64,000 bases of DNA from Inquilinus sp052078665 (GCF_052078665.1 NZ_JBQJIK010000033.1:1-64000); one strand, 5' to 3'. Shown: positions 33,271-42,514, counted from the stretch's first letter. A program made the numbers and translations. Notes: a model not told the origin generated them from the sequence alone.

Positions 33271-34776
33271 TCAGGTCGAGGGGGCCGGGCGCCGGACTGC
33301 GCCGATCACGCGGGCGATCAGCGGCCAGGCCAGCATGGCGAGGCCCAGCGTGGTGATGCTGCCGACCAGCGCGTTCGACCAGAACACCGACAGGTCGCCG
33401 CCGGACATGATCATCGATTGGCGGAACGCGTCCTCGGCCTTGTCGCCCAGCACCATGGCCAGGACCAGCGGCGCGATCGGGTAGTCCAGCCGCTTGAAGA
33501 TGTAGCCCACGATGCCGAAGGCCAGCACCACCCCCATGTCGAAGGGCGAGTTGGCGACGGTGTAGGCGCCGGCGAAGCACACCACCACGATCACCGGCCC
33601 GATCACCGCGAAGGGGATGCGCAGGATGGCGCTGAACAGCGGCACGGTCGCCAGCACCAGGGCGACGGCGACGACATTGCCCAGATACATGCTGGCGATC
33701 AGACCCCAGACGAAGTCCGGCCGGTCGATGAACAGCATCGGGCCTGGTGTCAGGCCCCAGATCATCAGCCCGCCCATCATCACCGCGGCGGTGGCCGATC
33801 CCGGCACGCCCAGCGCCAGCATCGGCAGGATGGCACAGGTGCCGGCGGAATGGTCCGCGGCCTCGGGCGAGACGATGCCGGCCGGGTCGCCTTTGCCGAA
33901 GCCCTCCTTGCGCCGGGCGAAGCGCCGGGCCAGGCCGTAGCTCATGAAGCTGGCGGCGGTCGGCCCGCCGGGGGTGATGCCCATCCAGCAGCCGACCAGC
34001 ACGCTGCGCAGCAACGCCAGCCAGTGCCGCGGCAGCTCGCGCATGGCGCGGCCGACATCGCGCAGCCCGACTCGGGCGCGGATGCCGTCGAAGCGCAGCC
34101 CCTCCTCCATGGTCAGGATCAGCTCGCCGATGCCGAACAGGCCGATCACCGCGACCAGGAAGCTGATGCCCTTGATCAGGTCGGCGAAGCCGAAGGTCAG
34201 CCGCAGGTTGCCGGAGATGGTGTCCATCCCGACCGTGGCGAAGGCGAAGCCCAGCATCATCGACACCAGGGTCTTCACCGGCGACCCGCTGCCCATGCCG
34301 ACGAAGGAGGCGAAGGCCAGGAAGTAGACGGCGAAGAACTCCGGCGAGCTGAAGCGCAGCGCGAACTGTGCCACCCAGCTGGACAAGAGGGTGATGACCA
34401 CGACGCCGGCCAGGGCGCCGAAGCCGGCCGACAAGAAGGCCAGGGTCAGCGCCCGCGCCGCCTGGCCCGCCCGGGCCATCGGATAGCCGTCGAAGGTGGT
34501 GGCGACCGAGGAGGGCTCGCCCGGGATGTTGAACAGGATCGAGGTGGTGGAGCCGCCGAACAGCGCGCCCCAATACATGCAGCTCAGCAGGATGATGGCC
34601 GAGACCGGGTCCATGGCGAAGGTCAGCGGCAGCAGCAGCGACACGCCGTTCGGCGCGCCGAGGCCGGGCAGCACCCCGACCAGGATGCCGAGCATCACGC
34701 CCAGCACCATCAGCATCAGATGGTAGCCGGTGAGAACGGTGCCGAAGCCGTCGACGAGATGGGCGAGGTTGTCCAC
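33271..34776 (-). CDS. tctA: Tripartite tricarboxylate transporter, large permease TctA
   Basis: 501 residues, the normal TctA size, with about 12 helices. Conserved segments include GLGAPNGVSLLLPLTFAMDP, YWGALFGGSTTSILFNIPGE and GITPGGPTAASFMSYGLA. GTG at 34776 is used as the start because GGAGG lies 7 nt upstream. Works with TctB and TctC to import a carboxylate driven by ion gradient. Confidence 0.92.
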   Translation of the reverse strand: MDNLAHLVDGFGTVLTGYHLMLMVLGVMLGILVGVLPGLGAPNGVSLLLPLTFAMDPVSAIILLSCMYWGALFGGSTTSILFNIPGEPSSVATTFDGYPMARAGQAARALTLAFLSAGFGALAGVVVITLLSSWVAQFALRFSSPEFFAVYFLAFASFVGMGSGSPVKTLVSMMLGFAFATVGMDTISGNLRLTFGFADLIKGISFLVAVIGLFGIGELILTMEEGLRFDGIRARVGLRDVGRAMRELPRHWLALLRSVLVGCWMGITPGGPTAASFMSYGLARRFARRKEGFGKGDPAGIVSPEAADHSAGTCAILPMLALGVPGSATAAVMMGGLMIWGLTPGPMLFIDRPDFVWGLIASMYLGNVVAVALVLATVPLFSAILRIPFAVIGPVIVVVCFAGAYTVANSPFDMGVVLAFGIVGYIFKRLDYPIAPLVLAMVLGDKAEDAFRQSMIMSGGDLSVFWSNALVGSITTLGLAMLAWPLIARVIGAVRRPAPST

Positions 34777-34792
34777 GGATGGCCTCCGGATG

Positions 34793-35281
34793 TCAGGCGA
34801 GGCCGAGCCAGGCCTCGACCGGGCCCTTCAGCAGCGGCACCTGGAACCAGGTCTCGAACACCAGCCACAGCAGCACGGCGACGCCGAGCCCGACCGGCAC
34901 GGCCGTCCGCAGCCGGTAGCCGCCCTGCAGCGCCATCACCCCGGCGAGATAGAGGGCGGAGGCGACGTAGAGGCCGAGCGGCAGCGACAGCGCCACGAAA
35001 GCCGCCATCGGCACGAAGAAGGCGGCCACCCGGCGCAGCCGCACGCCGTCGAGGAATACGTCGCGGTCACGCGACCGGAGCGCCTGGACCAGGGTGCCGA
35101 GGCTGCCGGCGACGATGATCAGGCCGACGGCGAAGGGGAAGGTGCCGGGCTCGGGCCCCGCCTCGTTCCAGCCGATGCCGCCCTGCAGCCCACCGATGAC
35201 GACCGCGGCACCGACCGCGCCGGTGGCCGCCGAGGCCGCGCATTCCATCGCGAAGCGGGAGACGCCTTCCGGTTTCTGCAT
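34793..35281 (-). CDS. tctB: Tripartite tricarboxylate transporter, small permease TctB
   Basis: 162 residues with four predicted helices (GAVGAAVVIGGLQGG, FPFAVGLIIVAGSLGTL, VAAFFVPMAAFVALSLPLGL and a C-terminal pair). ATG at 35281, 20 nt after tctC and 16 nt before tctA. Poor sequence conservation is normal for TctB; assignment rests on context and topology. Confidence 0.85.
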   Translation of the reverse strand: MQKPEGVSRFAMECAASAATGAVGAAVVIGGLQGGIGWNEAGPEPGTFPFAVGLIIVAGSLGTLVQALRSRDRDVFLDGVRLRRVAAFFVPMAAFVALSLPLGLYVASALYLAGVMALQGGYRLRTAVPVGLGVAVLLWLVFETWFQVPLLKGPVEAWLGLA

Positions 35282-35301
35282 GACCGAAACTCCCAAGGTG
35301 G

Positions 35302-36285
35302 TCAGCCGGCGAGCCAGCCCTGCTTCTGGTAGACCACGCGGACCCGGTCCTGCTCGGCGCGGATATAGGCCTGCCACTCGTCGCCGGTGAGGAACCGGCC
35401 GCTCTGCGAGCTCTTGGCCAGGTAGTCCCGCCATTCCGGCGTCTCGCTGACCTTGCGCAGCAGGTCGGTGTAGAAGGCCGTCGCCTCCGCCGGCACGCCG
35501 CCCGGCAGCCAGACGGCGCGCGGCATCTGGTAGCTGTCGATCGGGATGCCTTCGTCGCGGCACAACGGGATGTCGGCCCAGCCGAGATCGCCCGACACCT
35601 TCGGGCCGGCCGGCAGGCGCTGCGTGGCGAAGACGCAGAGCGGCCGCACCATCCCGGCCTGCCACTGGCCGCGATTCTCGTTCGGGTTGTTGGTGTTGCC
35701 GTCGATATGGCCGCCTGCCAGCTGCACCGCGGCCTCGTTGCCGCTCTTGAACGGGATGTAGGTGAAGCGGGTACCGGCGGCCTCGCCGACCATGGTGACC
35801 AGGGTCTGGTCGACATCCTTGGACTGGCTGCCGCCGAACTGGATCGCGCCCGGCTTCTCCTTGGCCGCGGCCAGCAGCTCGGCCACCGACCTGTACGGCG
35901 ACTCGCCGTTGACCCACAGCACGAACTCGTCCATCGCCATCGCCGCCACCGGCGTCAGGTCCTCCGGCGCGTAGGGCAGGTTGGCGACGAAGGGCAGCAG
36001 GTATTCGTTGTTGGTGCCGAACACGACTTTATGGGGGTCGCCGGCAGCGCCCTTGCCGTAGACGAAGCCTTCGGCGCCGCTGCCGCCGCCCTTGTTGGTG
36101 ACGATGATCGGCCGGTCCACCAGCTTGTGCTTGACGATGATCGCCTGCACCATCCGGGCGAAGCTGTCGGTGCCGCCGCCCGGGCCGGAGGTGACGACGA
36201 ACTCGATCGGCTTCTGGGGTTCCCAGGCCTGGGCGGACGCCATCGGCAGCAGCGCTGCCAGTGCCAGGGTCAGTTTCTTGAGCAT
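35302..36285 (-). CDS. tctC: Tripartite tricarboxylate transporter substrate-binding protein TctC
   Basis: 327 residues with a signal peptide (MLKKLTLALAALLPMASAQA). The Bug/TctC fold is indicated by PIEFVVTSGPGGGTDSFARM and VTNKGGGSGAEGF. It binds a carboxylate in the periplasm. The first gene of the transporter group; pdxA lies 39 nt upstream on the same strand. Confidence 0.9.
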   Translation of the reverse strand: MLKKLTLALAALLPMASAQAWEPQKPIEFVVTSGPGGGTDSFARMVQAIIVKHKLVDRPIIVTNKGGGSGAEGFVYGKGAAGDPHKVVFGTNNEYLLPFVANLPYAPEDLTPVAAMAMDEFVLWVNGESPYRSVAELLAAAKEKPGAIQFGGSQSKDVDQTLVTMVGEAAGTRFTYIPFKSGNEAAVQLAGGHIDGNTNNPNENRGQWQAGMVRPLCVFATQRLPAGPKVSGDLGWADIPLCRDEGIPIDSYQMPRAVWLPGGVPAEATAFYTDLLRKVSETPEWRDYLAKSSQSGRFLTGDEWQAYIRAEQDRVRVVYQKQGWLAG

Positions 36286-36324
36286 GTTCCGTTTCCTCCC
36301 TTTGCTTGTGGTTGACGGGCCGGA

Positions 36325-37332
36325 TCAGGCCGGCGGGGCGTGCCTCCGCGCCGCCATGCGGGCGGCCAGCAGCACCGCGGCGCGGCTGGCGCCGATATCG
36401 GCGATGCCCTGCCCGGCGATGTCATAGGCGGTGCCGTGGGCCGGGGTGCAGATCGGGAAGGGGAAGCCGCCCAGCATGGTGACGCCGCGGTCGAAGCCCA
36501 TCAGCTTCATCGCGATCTGACCTTGGTCGTGATACATCGTCAGCACCGCGTGGCAGCCTTCCTTCGGCGCCCGCAGGAAGACGGTGTCGGCCGGATAGGG
36601 GCCGACGACGTCGAGGCCTTCCGCCGCCGCGGCGCGGACCGCCGGGCCGATCACCTCGATCTCCTCGCGCCCGAAATTGCCGCCGTCGCCGGCATGCGGG
36701 TTCAGCCCCGCCACGGCGATGCGCGGCCGGTCGATGCCGGCGGCGCGCAGGCAGCCGGCGGTCAGCGCCAGCTCGGCCCGGATGCCGTCCGCGGTGATCG
36801 CCGCGGCCACGGCCGAGAGCGGGATGTGCGAGGTGACCCGCGCATTCCAGATCGTATCCAGGATGTTGAATTCACGCGCGGCGCCGGACCAGCCGAGGAC
36901 GTCCGCCACGAAGCGGATCTCGTCGTCATAGCCGGGGGTGGCGTAGCGCATCGCCTGCTTGTTGAACGGGGTGAAGCACACCGCGTCGGCCCCGCCCGTG
37001 GCGGCCAACCTGAGCGCCCGGCGGAAGTTTTCGGAGGCGAACTTGCCCCCGGCCAGCGTGGCCTCGCGCGGCGTCACATCGGCCGGGTCGAGGTTGCCGA
37101 GATCGACCAGCACCGGCCGGTCGCCCGGCGCCTTTTCGGCCGTCGTGACCTCGAGGTCCAACGTCACGCCGGCCGCCCGGGCCCCGGCGTCGAGAATGCG
37201 GCGGTCGCCGAACGCGACGAACCGGGCCGCGGCGCGGAGCTCGTCCAGCGCCAGCAGGCGGGCGGTCAGCTCCGGGCTGATCCCGGCGGGATCACCCATC
37301 GCCAGGGCGATGACGGGACGGGCAGAGGCCAC
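36325..37332 (-). CDS. PdxA-like 4-phospho-hydroxyacid dehydrogenase
   Basis: 335 residues. GTG at 37332 follows GGGGAG and puts the family start VIALAMGDPAGISPEL at residue about 7. Metal-binding and active-site segments FTPFNKQAM, VTSHIPLSAV and NPHAGDGGNFG are intact. True PdxA acts in pyridoxal phosphate synthesis; paralogues beside transporters and GntR regulators (PdxA2 type) oxidise 4-phospho-D-erythronate or threonate in sugar-acid catabolism. The context favours the catabolic role. No kinase of the DUF1537 type is nearby, which would normally supply the phosphorylated substrate. Confidence 0.85.
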   Translation of the reverse strand: MASARPVIALAMGDPAGISPELTARLLALDELRAAARFVAFGDRRILDAGARAAGVTLDLEVTTAEKAPGDRPVLVDLGNLDPADVTPREATLAGGKFASENFRRALRLAATGGADAVCFTPFNKQAMRYATPGYDDEIRFVADVLGWSGAAREFNILDTIWNARVTSHIPLSAVAAAITADGIRAELALTAGCLRAAGIDRPRIAVAGLNPHAGDGGNFGREEIEVIGPAVRAAAAEGLDVVGPYPADTVFLRAPKEGCHAVLTMYHDQGQIAMKLMGFDRGVTMLGGFPFPICTPAHGTAYDIAGQGIADIGASRAAVLLAARMAARRHAPPA

Positions 37333-37377
37333 GATGCTCCCCAAATCTTCTTGCTTGTGGAGGCACGGTAGCAGTCA

Positions 37378-37414
37378 TGTATGCACACATCAAGCATGCT
37401 GCACTCTGTATGCA
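37378..37414. promoter_or_regulatory. Two TGTATGCA sites, candidate GntR operators
   Basis: TGTATGCA occurs at 37378-37385 and 37407-37414, 29 bp apart, in an AT-rich 164-bp gap between pdxA-like and the divergent GntR gene. A related GCATGC lies between them. The spacing is near three helical turns. Confidence 0.5.
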
Positions 37415-37496
37415 GAATGCTGAGATTGACCTCCGCAGGGCTTATTCGCCATGCTTGGCTCCGCCGGGCGATTCCGCCGGCGGGGTGCGAGGACGG

Positions 37497-38174
37497 ATGG
37501 AACTGGACCTGCAGGATGCGTTGGCCGATAGCGGCCCGATCGCCCGCCCGTCGCTGCACGACCAGATCGTCGGCCGCATCCGCGACATGGTGATCGAGGG
37601 CGTGCTGCCGCCCGGCGCGCGGATCCATGAGGGGCAGCTGGGGGCGCAGCTCGGCGTGTCGCGTACGCCGCTGCGCGAGGCGCTGAAATACCTCGCCAGC
37701 GAAGGCCTGCTGGACCTGGTCCCCGGCCGCGGCGCCGTGGTCAAGCGCTTCTCCGCCAAGGAGGTGCAGGACATGCTGGCGGTGCTCGGCCTGCTCGAGG
37801 CGGAAGCCGGCCGGTTGGCCTGCGCCGATGCCTCGGATGCCGGCATCCGCGAGGTCCGCGGCCTGCACGACCGGATGCTCGAATATTACACCCGGCGCGA
37901 GCGGCTGGAGTATTTCAAGCTCAATCAGGCCATCCACTCCGCCATCCTGCGCCTGTCCGGCAACGCGGCGCTGGTGACGGTGCACGGCATCCTGCAGTCA
38001 CGGCTGAAGCGGATCCGCTTCATCGGCAATAGCAGCGAGGAGAGATGGGCGGGGGCCGTGGCCGATCACGAGGAGATGATCGCAGCCCTCGAGGCCCGCG
38101 ACCCGCAGCGGCTGGCCGTGATCCTCAGCCGCCACATGGAGGAAAGCTGGAACCGGGTGCGGGACGCGATCTGA
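37497..38174 (+). CDS. GntR-family regulator (FCD subfamily) of the tct/pdxA genes
   Basis: 225 residues. ATG at 37497 follows a GAGGACGG sequence; a longer frame from 37377 would run through the operators. Winged HTH at about 20-85 (GQLGAQLGVSRTPLREALKYL), FCD domain with metal-site residues (NQAIHSAILR, VADHEEMIAA, LSRHMEESW). Divergent from the pdxA-tctCBA genes, so probably their repressor. Confidence 0.87.
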   Translation: MELDLQDALADSGPIARPSLHDQIVGRIRDMVIEGVLPPGARIHEGQLGAQLGVSRTPLREALKYLASEGLLDLVPGRGAVVKRFSAKEVQDMLAVLGLLEAEAGRLACADASDAGIREVRGLHDRMLEYYTRRERLEYFKLNQAIHSAILRLSGNAALVTVHGILQSRLKRIRFIGNSSEERWAGAVADHEEMIAALEARDPQRLAVILSRHMEESWNRVRDAI

Positions 38175-38250
38175 CCGCCCTGCCCTCGCGGTCCCCAGAA
38201 CAGGATGACTTTAGACCAAATCAGGGCCATTCGATCGAAGCAGTGGATTG

Positions 38251-38390
38251 TTGCCTCTCCCGCTTGCGGGAGAGGTCGGAGACGCGAAGCGGCTCAGGGT
38301 GAGGGCTCTTTGTCGAGGCCTGGGCCAGCCCTCACCCGGTCTCGCTGCGCGAGCCCGACCTCTCCCGCCAGGCGGGAGAGGCAACGCGCA
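38251..38390. repeat. 140-bp dispersed repeat, copy B
   Basis: Nearly the reverse complement of copy A (7807-7945), including the two end hairpins with CTCTCCCGC stems and the GGTGAGGG/CCCTCACCC inner arms. The largest difference is the stretch between the inner and outer arms on one side (CTCGCTGCGCGAG here). It fills most of the gap between the GntR gene and the AKR-RidA gene. Confidence 0.9.
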
Positions 38391-38429
38391 AAGATGCTCG
38401 ACATTCCTTCCGCACCGGATTCGCTCCTA

Positions 38430-39893
38430 TCACGAGACGACGGCCTCGACCTCGATCTCGACCTCGTAGTCGCCGACCAGGGCGCCGGCCTGGACCAGCG
38501 TGTTGGCCGGCTTGACCGCGCCGAACACCCGGCCATGGGCGCGCGACACCGGCTCCCATTTCGACTCGTCGCGCAGATAGATGCGGGTGCGCACCACATC
38601 CTCCATCGCTCCACCGAGCGCGGTGATGGACGCGGCGATCTTGTCGAGGATGTAGGTGGTCTGCGCCCCGGCATCGCCCGGCGCGACGCAGCGGTCGCCG
38701 CCATGGGTGGCGGTGGTGCCGGAGACGCGGATGGTGTCCTTCACCCGGAGCGCGCGGCTGTAGCCGGCGATCGGCTCCCACACGCTGCCGGACGACACCC
38801 GCAGCCGGTCCGGCCGGCCGGGCACCGGTTCGGCGGTGAAGATCGACGGGATGGCGTCGAGATGGTGGCTGAGGTCGCCCGAGGCGGTGAGATAGGGCGG
38901 ACGGCGGTATTCGTCGCCGCAATCGCCGGGGATCGGCGTCGCCTCGGCGAAGGCGTCGTCGAGCCGCCCCCGGTCCTCGGCGTCGAGCGCGAAGCCGAAG
39001 GCCCCGAGATTGTCGACGCGGTGCTCGCTCTCGCCCAGCCTCGCGCCGATGATGGCGGCGGCGACCGCCCCATGCTCCAGCACCCACCGGGTCGCGACGT
39101 TGGAGAGGGAAACGCCGTGCTTGCCCGCGACGTCGGCGGCGGCCTGCAGGATGCCCTGGAAGACATCCCAGCCGCCCGCCGCATCGATGAAGCGCTTGTA
39201 TTTCGACCGGCTCCAATCCGGCATCGCGGCGGGCTCCGGCCGGCCCAGCCATGTGTCGGAGAGGAAGCCGCCGCAGAGCGTGCCATAGGCCAGCAACTTC
39301 ACGCCCCTGGCCAGGCACAGCTCCGACAGGGCACCGGCGGCGCGGCGGTCGACCAGGGAGAACGACACCTGGTTGGTCAGGACCGGCACGCCGTCGGCCA
39401 GCGCCACGGCCAGATGCGCGGCGTCGAAATTGGTGACGCCGATCGCCCCGATCAGCCCCTCCCCTTGCAGCAGCGCCATCTCGTGCAGCGCGTCGAGCCA
39501 GGCCGGATGCTCGAAGGTCCACCAGTGGAACTGCAGCAGGTCGACCCGGTCGACGCCCAGCCGGTCGAGCCGGTCCTGGACGCCGCGGCGGACCACATCG
39601 GCGGTCATCGGCCCCGGCTCCGGGCACCATTTTGTGAAGGCCAACGGCCGCCCGGCCCCGGTCCCGTGGCGGGCCAGCAGGCGGCCGGCGATCAGCTCGG
39701 CGCTGCCGTAATGGTCGGCCATGTCGAAGCTGTCGAAGCCGGCCCGGGCATAGGCGTCGAGGGCATCGGCGCCGCGCTCGGGGTCGAGTGTCGTGCCGTC
39801 CTTCTCCAGGTCCGCCACCTGCCACAGCCCGCAGACCAGGCGGCTGATCGAGAGTCCGGGGCCGAGATCGATGCGCTCAGGGGTTGCCGGCAC
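38430..39893 (-). CDS. Aldo/keto reductase fused to a RidA-like (YjgF) domain
   Basis: 487 residues. Residues about 1-330 are an aldo/keto reductase with the tetrad Asp57, Tyr62, Lys88 and His123 (FDMADHYG, AFTKWCP, LQFHWW). Residues about 363-487 are a Rid-family domain starting RLRVSSGSVWEP and GYSRALRV. The Rid domain has Asn464 (KPANTLVQ) where imine-deaminase RidA proteins carry the catalytic Arg (PARS motif), so it is not expected to hydrolyse imines in the usual way. It overlaps the Liv-type permease gene by 17 nt as the last gene of that operon. A paralogous AKR without Rid domain is at 44540. Substrate unknown. Confidence 0.88.
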   Translation of the reverse strand: MPATPERIDLGPGLSISRLVCGLWQVADLEKDGTTLDPERGADALDAYARAGFDSFDMADHYGSAELIAGRLLARHGTGAGRPLAFTKWCPEPGPMTADVVRRGVQDRLDRLGVDRVDLLQFHWWTFEHPAWLDALHEMALLQGEGLIGAIGVTNFDAAHLAVALADGVPVLTNQVSFSLVDRRAAGALSELCLARGVKLLAYGTLCGGFLSDTWLGRPEPAAMPDWSRSKYKRFIDAAGGWDVFQGILQAAADVAGKHGVSLSNVATRWVLEHGAVAAAIIGARLGESEHRVDNLGAFGFALDAEDRGRLDDAFAEATPIPGDCGDEYRRPPYLTASGDLSHHLDAIPSIFTAEPVPGRPDRLRVSSGSVWEPIAGYSRALRVKDTIRVSGTTATHGGDRCVAPGDAGAQTTYILDKIAASITALGGAMEDVVRTRIYLRDESKWEPVSRAHGRVFGAVKPANTLVQAGALVGDYEVEIEVEAVVS

Positions 39894-40872
39894 GGGACGT
39901 CTCCTTGGTGGTCCGGCGCGACAGCCGGCCGAGATGGCGCGACACCACCCGGTCCTCGCCCAGCATGCCGCGCGGGCGCAGCAGCAGGACGGCGCAGAGC
40001 GCGACGCCGATCATGACGATCTGCAGCGCGGCGGCGCGCGCCTGCTGGTCGGGCGGGAACAGGGCCGAGATGGCGCCGCCCGAGGCCGCCCACAGCCCCC
40101 AGACGAACACCGCGCCCAGGATGGCGCCGCGGTTGTTGCCGGAGCCGCCGACGATCAGCATCGCCCAGACCTGGAAGGTCAGCCGGGGCAGGTAGTTGTC
40201 GGGCGCGATGAAGCCGATGAAATGCGCCTGCGCCGCCCCGGCCAGGCCCATGATGCCGCCGCCGATGGCGAAAGCCTGCAGCCGGAACGCCCGGGCGTTC
40301 TTGCCCAGCGCCCGGGCGGCGGTCTCGTCCTCGCGGATCGCCCGCAGCACCCGGCCCCACGGGCTGCGCACCAGCCGTTCCAGCGCGAGATAGAGCCCGA
40401 GGACGACGGCGGCCAGCACGCCGAGATTGGCCAGGCCGAACAGCAGCGGATCGCCGGCCAGGTCGGCGAAGGGCCGCGGGATGAAGCCGATGCCGAACGG
40501 CCCGCCGGTGACCGGGATCAGGTTGAGGGCGCAGAGCTGCACGGTGACGGCGACGCCGAAGGTGGCGATGGCGAGGTAGTCGGCCCGCAGCCGGATGGTC
40601 AGCGCCCCGATCAGGAAGGAAATCAGCGCCGCGGCCAGCGCCCCGCCCAGCCAGCCGACGACGATCGGCAGGCCGAAGCCGCCGAGGCGGTCGGGCGCGT
40701 CCGGCGTGGTCAGCAGCGCCGAGACATAGGCGCCGATGGCGACGAAGCCGGCGACGCCGACATTGAACAACCCGGTCTGGCCCCATTGCAGGTTGAGGCC
40801 GAGGCACATCACGGCATAGGTCAGCGCCATGGTCAGGAAGAAGCAGCCATAGGCGACCAGCTCGACGCTCAT
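39877..40872 (-). CDS. Branched-chain amino acid type ABC permease (LivM)
   Basis: 331 residues with 9-10 helices, MSLNLQWGQTGLFNVGVAGF-like segment (LNLQWGQTGLFNVGVAG), GAYVSALL and the cytoplasmic loop EDETAARALGKNARAFRLQAF. Start at 40872 overlaps the LivH stop (ATGA). The C-terminus is rich in Arg. Substrates of this family include amino acids, amides and aromatic acids. Confidence 0.9.
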   Translation of the reverse strand: MSVELVAYGCFFLTMALTYAVMCLGLNLQWGQTGLFNVGVAGFVAIGAYVSALLTTPDAPDRLGGFGLPIVVGWLGGALAAALISFLIGALTIRLRADYLAIATFGVAVTVQLCALNLIPVTGGPFGIGFIPRPFADLAGDPLLFGLANLGVLAAVVLGLYLALERLVRSPWGRVLRAIREDETAARALGKNARAFRLQAFAIGGGIMGLAGAAQAHFIGFIAPDNYLPRLTFQVWAMLIVGGSGNNRGAILGAVFVWGLWAASGGAISALFPPDQQARAAALQIVMIGVALCAVLLLRPRGMLGEDRVVSRHLGRLSRRTTKETSRAGNP

Positions 40873-41780
40873 TCCACCCTCCCGAACAGGCCCTGCGGGC
40901 GGACCAGCAGCACCAGCACCAGCACGACGAAGGCGACGGCGGCGCGCCATTCGCCGCCGACCAGCGGCACGGCGATGGCCTCGGCCAGGCCGACGACCAG
41001 CCCGGCCAGCATGGCGCCCGGCACGCTGCCGATGCCGCCGAGGATCGCCGCGGCGAACAGCGGCAGCAGCAGGTCGAGCCCCATCTGCGGCCGGATCTGG
41101 ACCAGGAGCCCGGCGAAGATGCCGGCGACCGCGGCGAGCCCCGCCCCCATCAGCCAGACGGTGCGGACCACCTTGCGCACATCGATGCCAACGACGCCGG
41201 CCAGCTGCGGATTCTCGCTGACCGCGCGCATCGCCCGGCCGGTCGCGGTCCGGGTCAGCATCAGATGCACGGCGAGGACGAGGATCGCGGCGACGCCGAG
41301 CGACAGCAGCTGGTCGGGCGTGGCCCTGAGGCCGCCGCCGAGCGGCAGCGCGATCTGCAGCGCCTTGGTGTAGTAGGCCGGCTTCGAGGTGAAGATGAAT
41401 TCGAGCAGGCTGCGCAGCGTCAGCGCCGCGCCGAAGCTGGCCATCACCAGGATGATGATGCTGCTGCGCTTGTCGCGCAGGCGGCCGAACAGCAGCGCGT
41501 CGACCAGCAGCGCCAGACCGCCGGTCAGGACCACCGCGATCACGGCCGCGATCGGCAGCGCCCAGCCGAAGGAGAACGGCCCGATCGGGGTCAGCAGCCC
41601 GCCGGAGACGCTGCCGAGCGCGCCGGCGGCGGCCAGCGCGGCATAGGCGCCCCAGGACAGCAGCTCGCCATGGGCGAAATTGGCAAAGCGCAGGATCGAA
41701 TAGGTCAGGGTCACGCCGATGGCGCCCAGCCCGATCATCGCGCCGGTGATCAGCCCGTCTATCAGCACCTGCGGGGTCAT
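40869..41780 (-). CDS. Branched-chain amino acid type ABC permease (LivH)
   Basis: 303 residues, 8 helices, with GLGAIGVTLTYSILRFANFAHGEL near the N-terminus (split: LTYSILRFANFAHGE) and the loop RAVSENPQLAGVVGIDVRKV. Overlaps LivF by 4 nt and LivM by 4 nt. Confidence 0.9.
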   Translation of the reverse strand: MTPQVLIDGLITGAMIGLGAIGVTLTYSILRFANFAHGELLSWGAYAALAAAGALGSVSGGLLTPIGPFSFGWALPIAAVIAVVLTGGLALLVDALLFGRLRDKRSSIIILVMASFGAALTLRSLLEFIFTSKPAYYTKALQIALPLGGGLRATPDQLLSLGVAAILVLAVHLMLTRTATGRAMRAVSENPQLAGVVGIDVRKVVRTVWLMGAGLAAVAGIFAGLLVQIRPQMGLDLLLPLFAAAILGGIGSVPGAMLAGLVVGLAEAIAVPLVGGEWRAAVAFVVLVLVLLVRPQGLFGRVE

Positions 41781-42514
41781 GGCGCGGCCGCGTGGCGACG
41801 GGCGCCGAGATAGAGCTCGGCCACGATCGGGTCGTCGGCCAGGCCGGCGGCCGGCCCTTCGTGGCGCACCTGGCCCTCGACCAGAATGACGGCGCGGTCG
41901 GCGATGGCCAGCGCCGCCTTCACGTTCTGCTCCACCAGCACGATGGTGACGCCGGCCCGGTTGATCGCCTGCAGCCGCGCGAACACCTCCGCCACGATCT
42001 TCGGCGACAGGCCGGCCGAGGGCTCGTCCAGGATCAGCACCGACGGCTCCACCACCAGGGCGCGGGCCACCGCCAGCATCTGGCGCTGGCCGCCCGAGAG
42101 CTGGCCGGCCCGGAGCGACGGCCGCGCGGCGAGGTCGGGGAACATGGCGTAGAGGTCGGCGATGCGCCGGGCGCGCCGATCCTTCGGCAGGATGTCGGCC
42201 GCGGCGCGCAGATTGTCGTGGATCGACAGGGTGGCGAAGATGTTCTCGGTCTGCGGCACGAAGGCCAGGCCGTGGCGGATCTTCTGATGCGCCGGCACGA
42301 AGGTGATGTCCGCAGCCCCCAGCGCCGTCGTGCCGGAATGGACCGGCACCAGCCCGGCGATCGCCTTGACCAGGGTCGATTTGCCGGCGCCGTTCGGCCC
42401 CAGCAGCACCACCAGCTCGCCGCGCGCCACCCGGAAATCGACGCCGCGCACGATCGGCAGGTCGGGCTCGTAGCCGGCGACGAGGTCCCGGGTCGAGAGG
42501 GCGGCTGTGTCCAT
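41777..42514 (-). CDS. Branched-chain amino acid type ABC ATPase (LivF)
   Basis: 245 residues. Walker A GPNGAGKST, signature LSGGQRQMLAVARAL, Walker B VLILDEPSAGL, and the LivF-type EQNV instead of a long H-loop (VLVEQNVKAAL). Shares one base with the LivG stop. Confidence 0.9.
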   Translation of the reverse strand: MDTAALSTRDLVAGYEPDLPIVRGVDFRVARGELVVLLGPNGAGKSTLVKAIAGLVPVHSGTTALGAADITFVPAHQKIRHGLAFVPQTENIFATLSIHDNLRAAADILPKDRRARRIADLYAMFPDLAARPSLRAGQLSGGQRQMLAVARALVVEPSVLILDEPSAGLSPKIVAEVFARLQAINRAGVTIVLVEQNVKAALAIADRAVILVEGQVRHEGPAAGLADDPIVAELYLGARRHAAAP

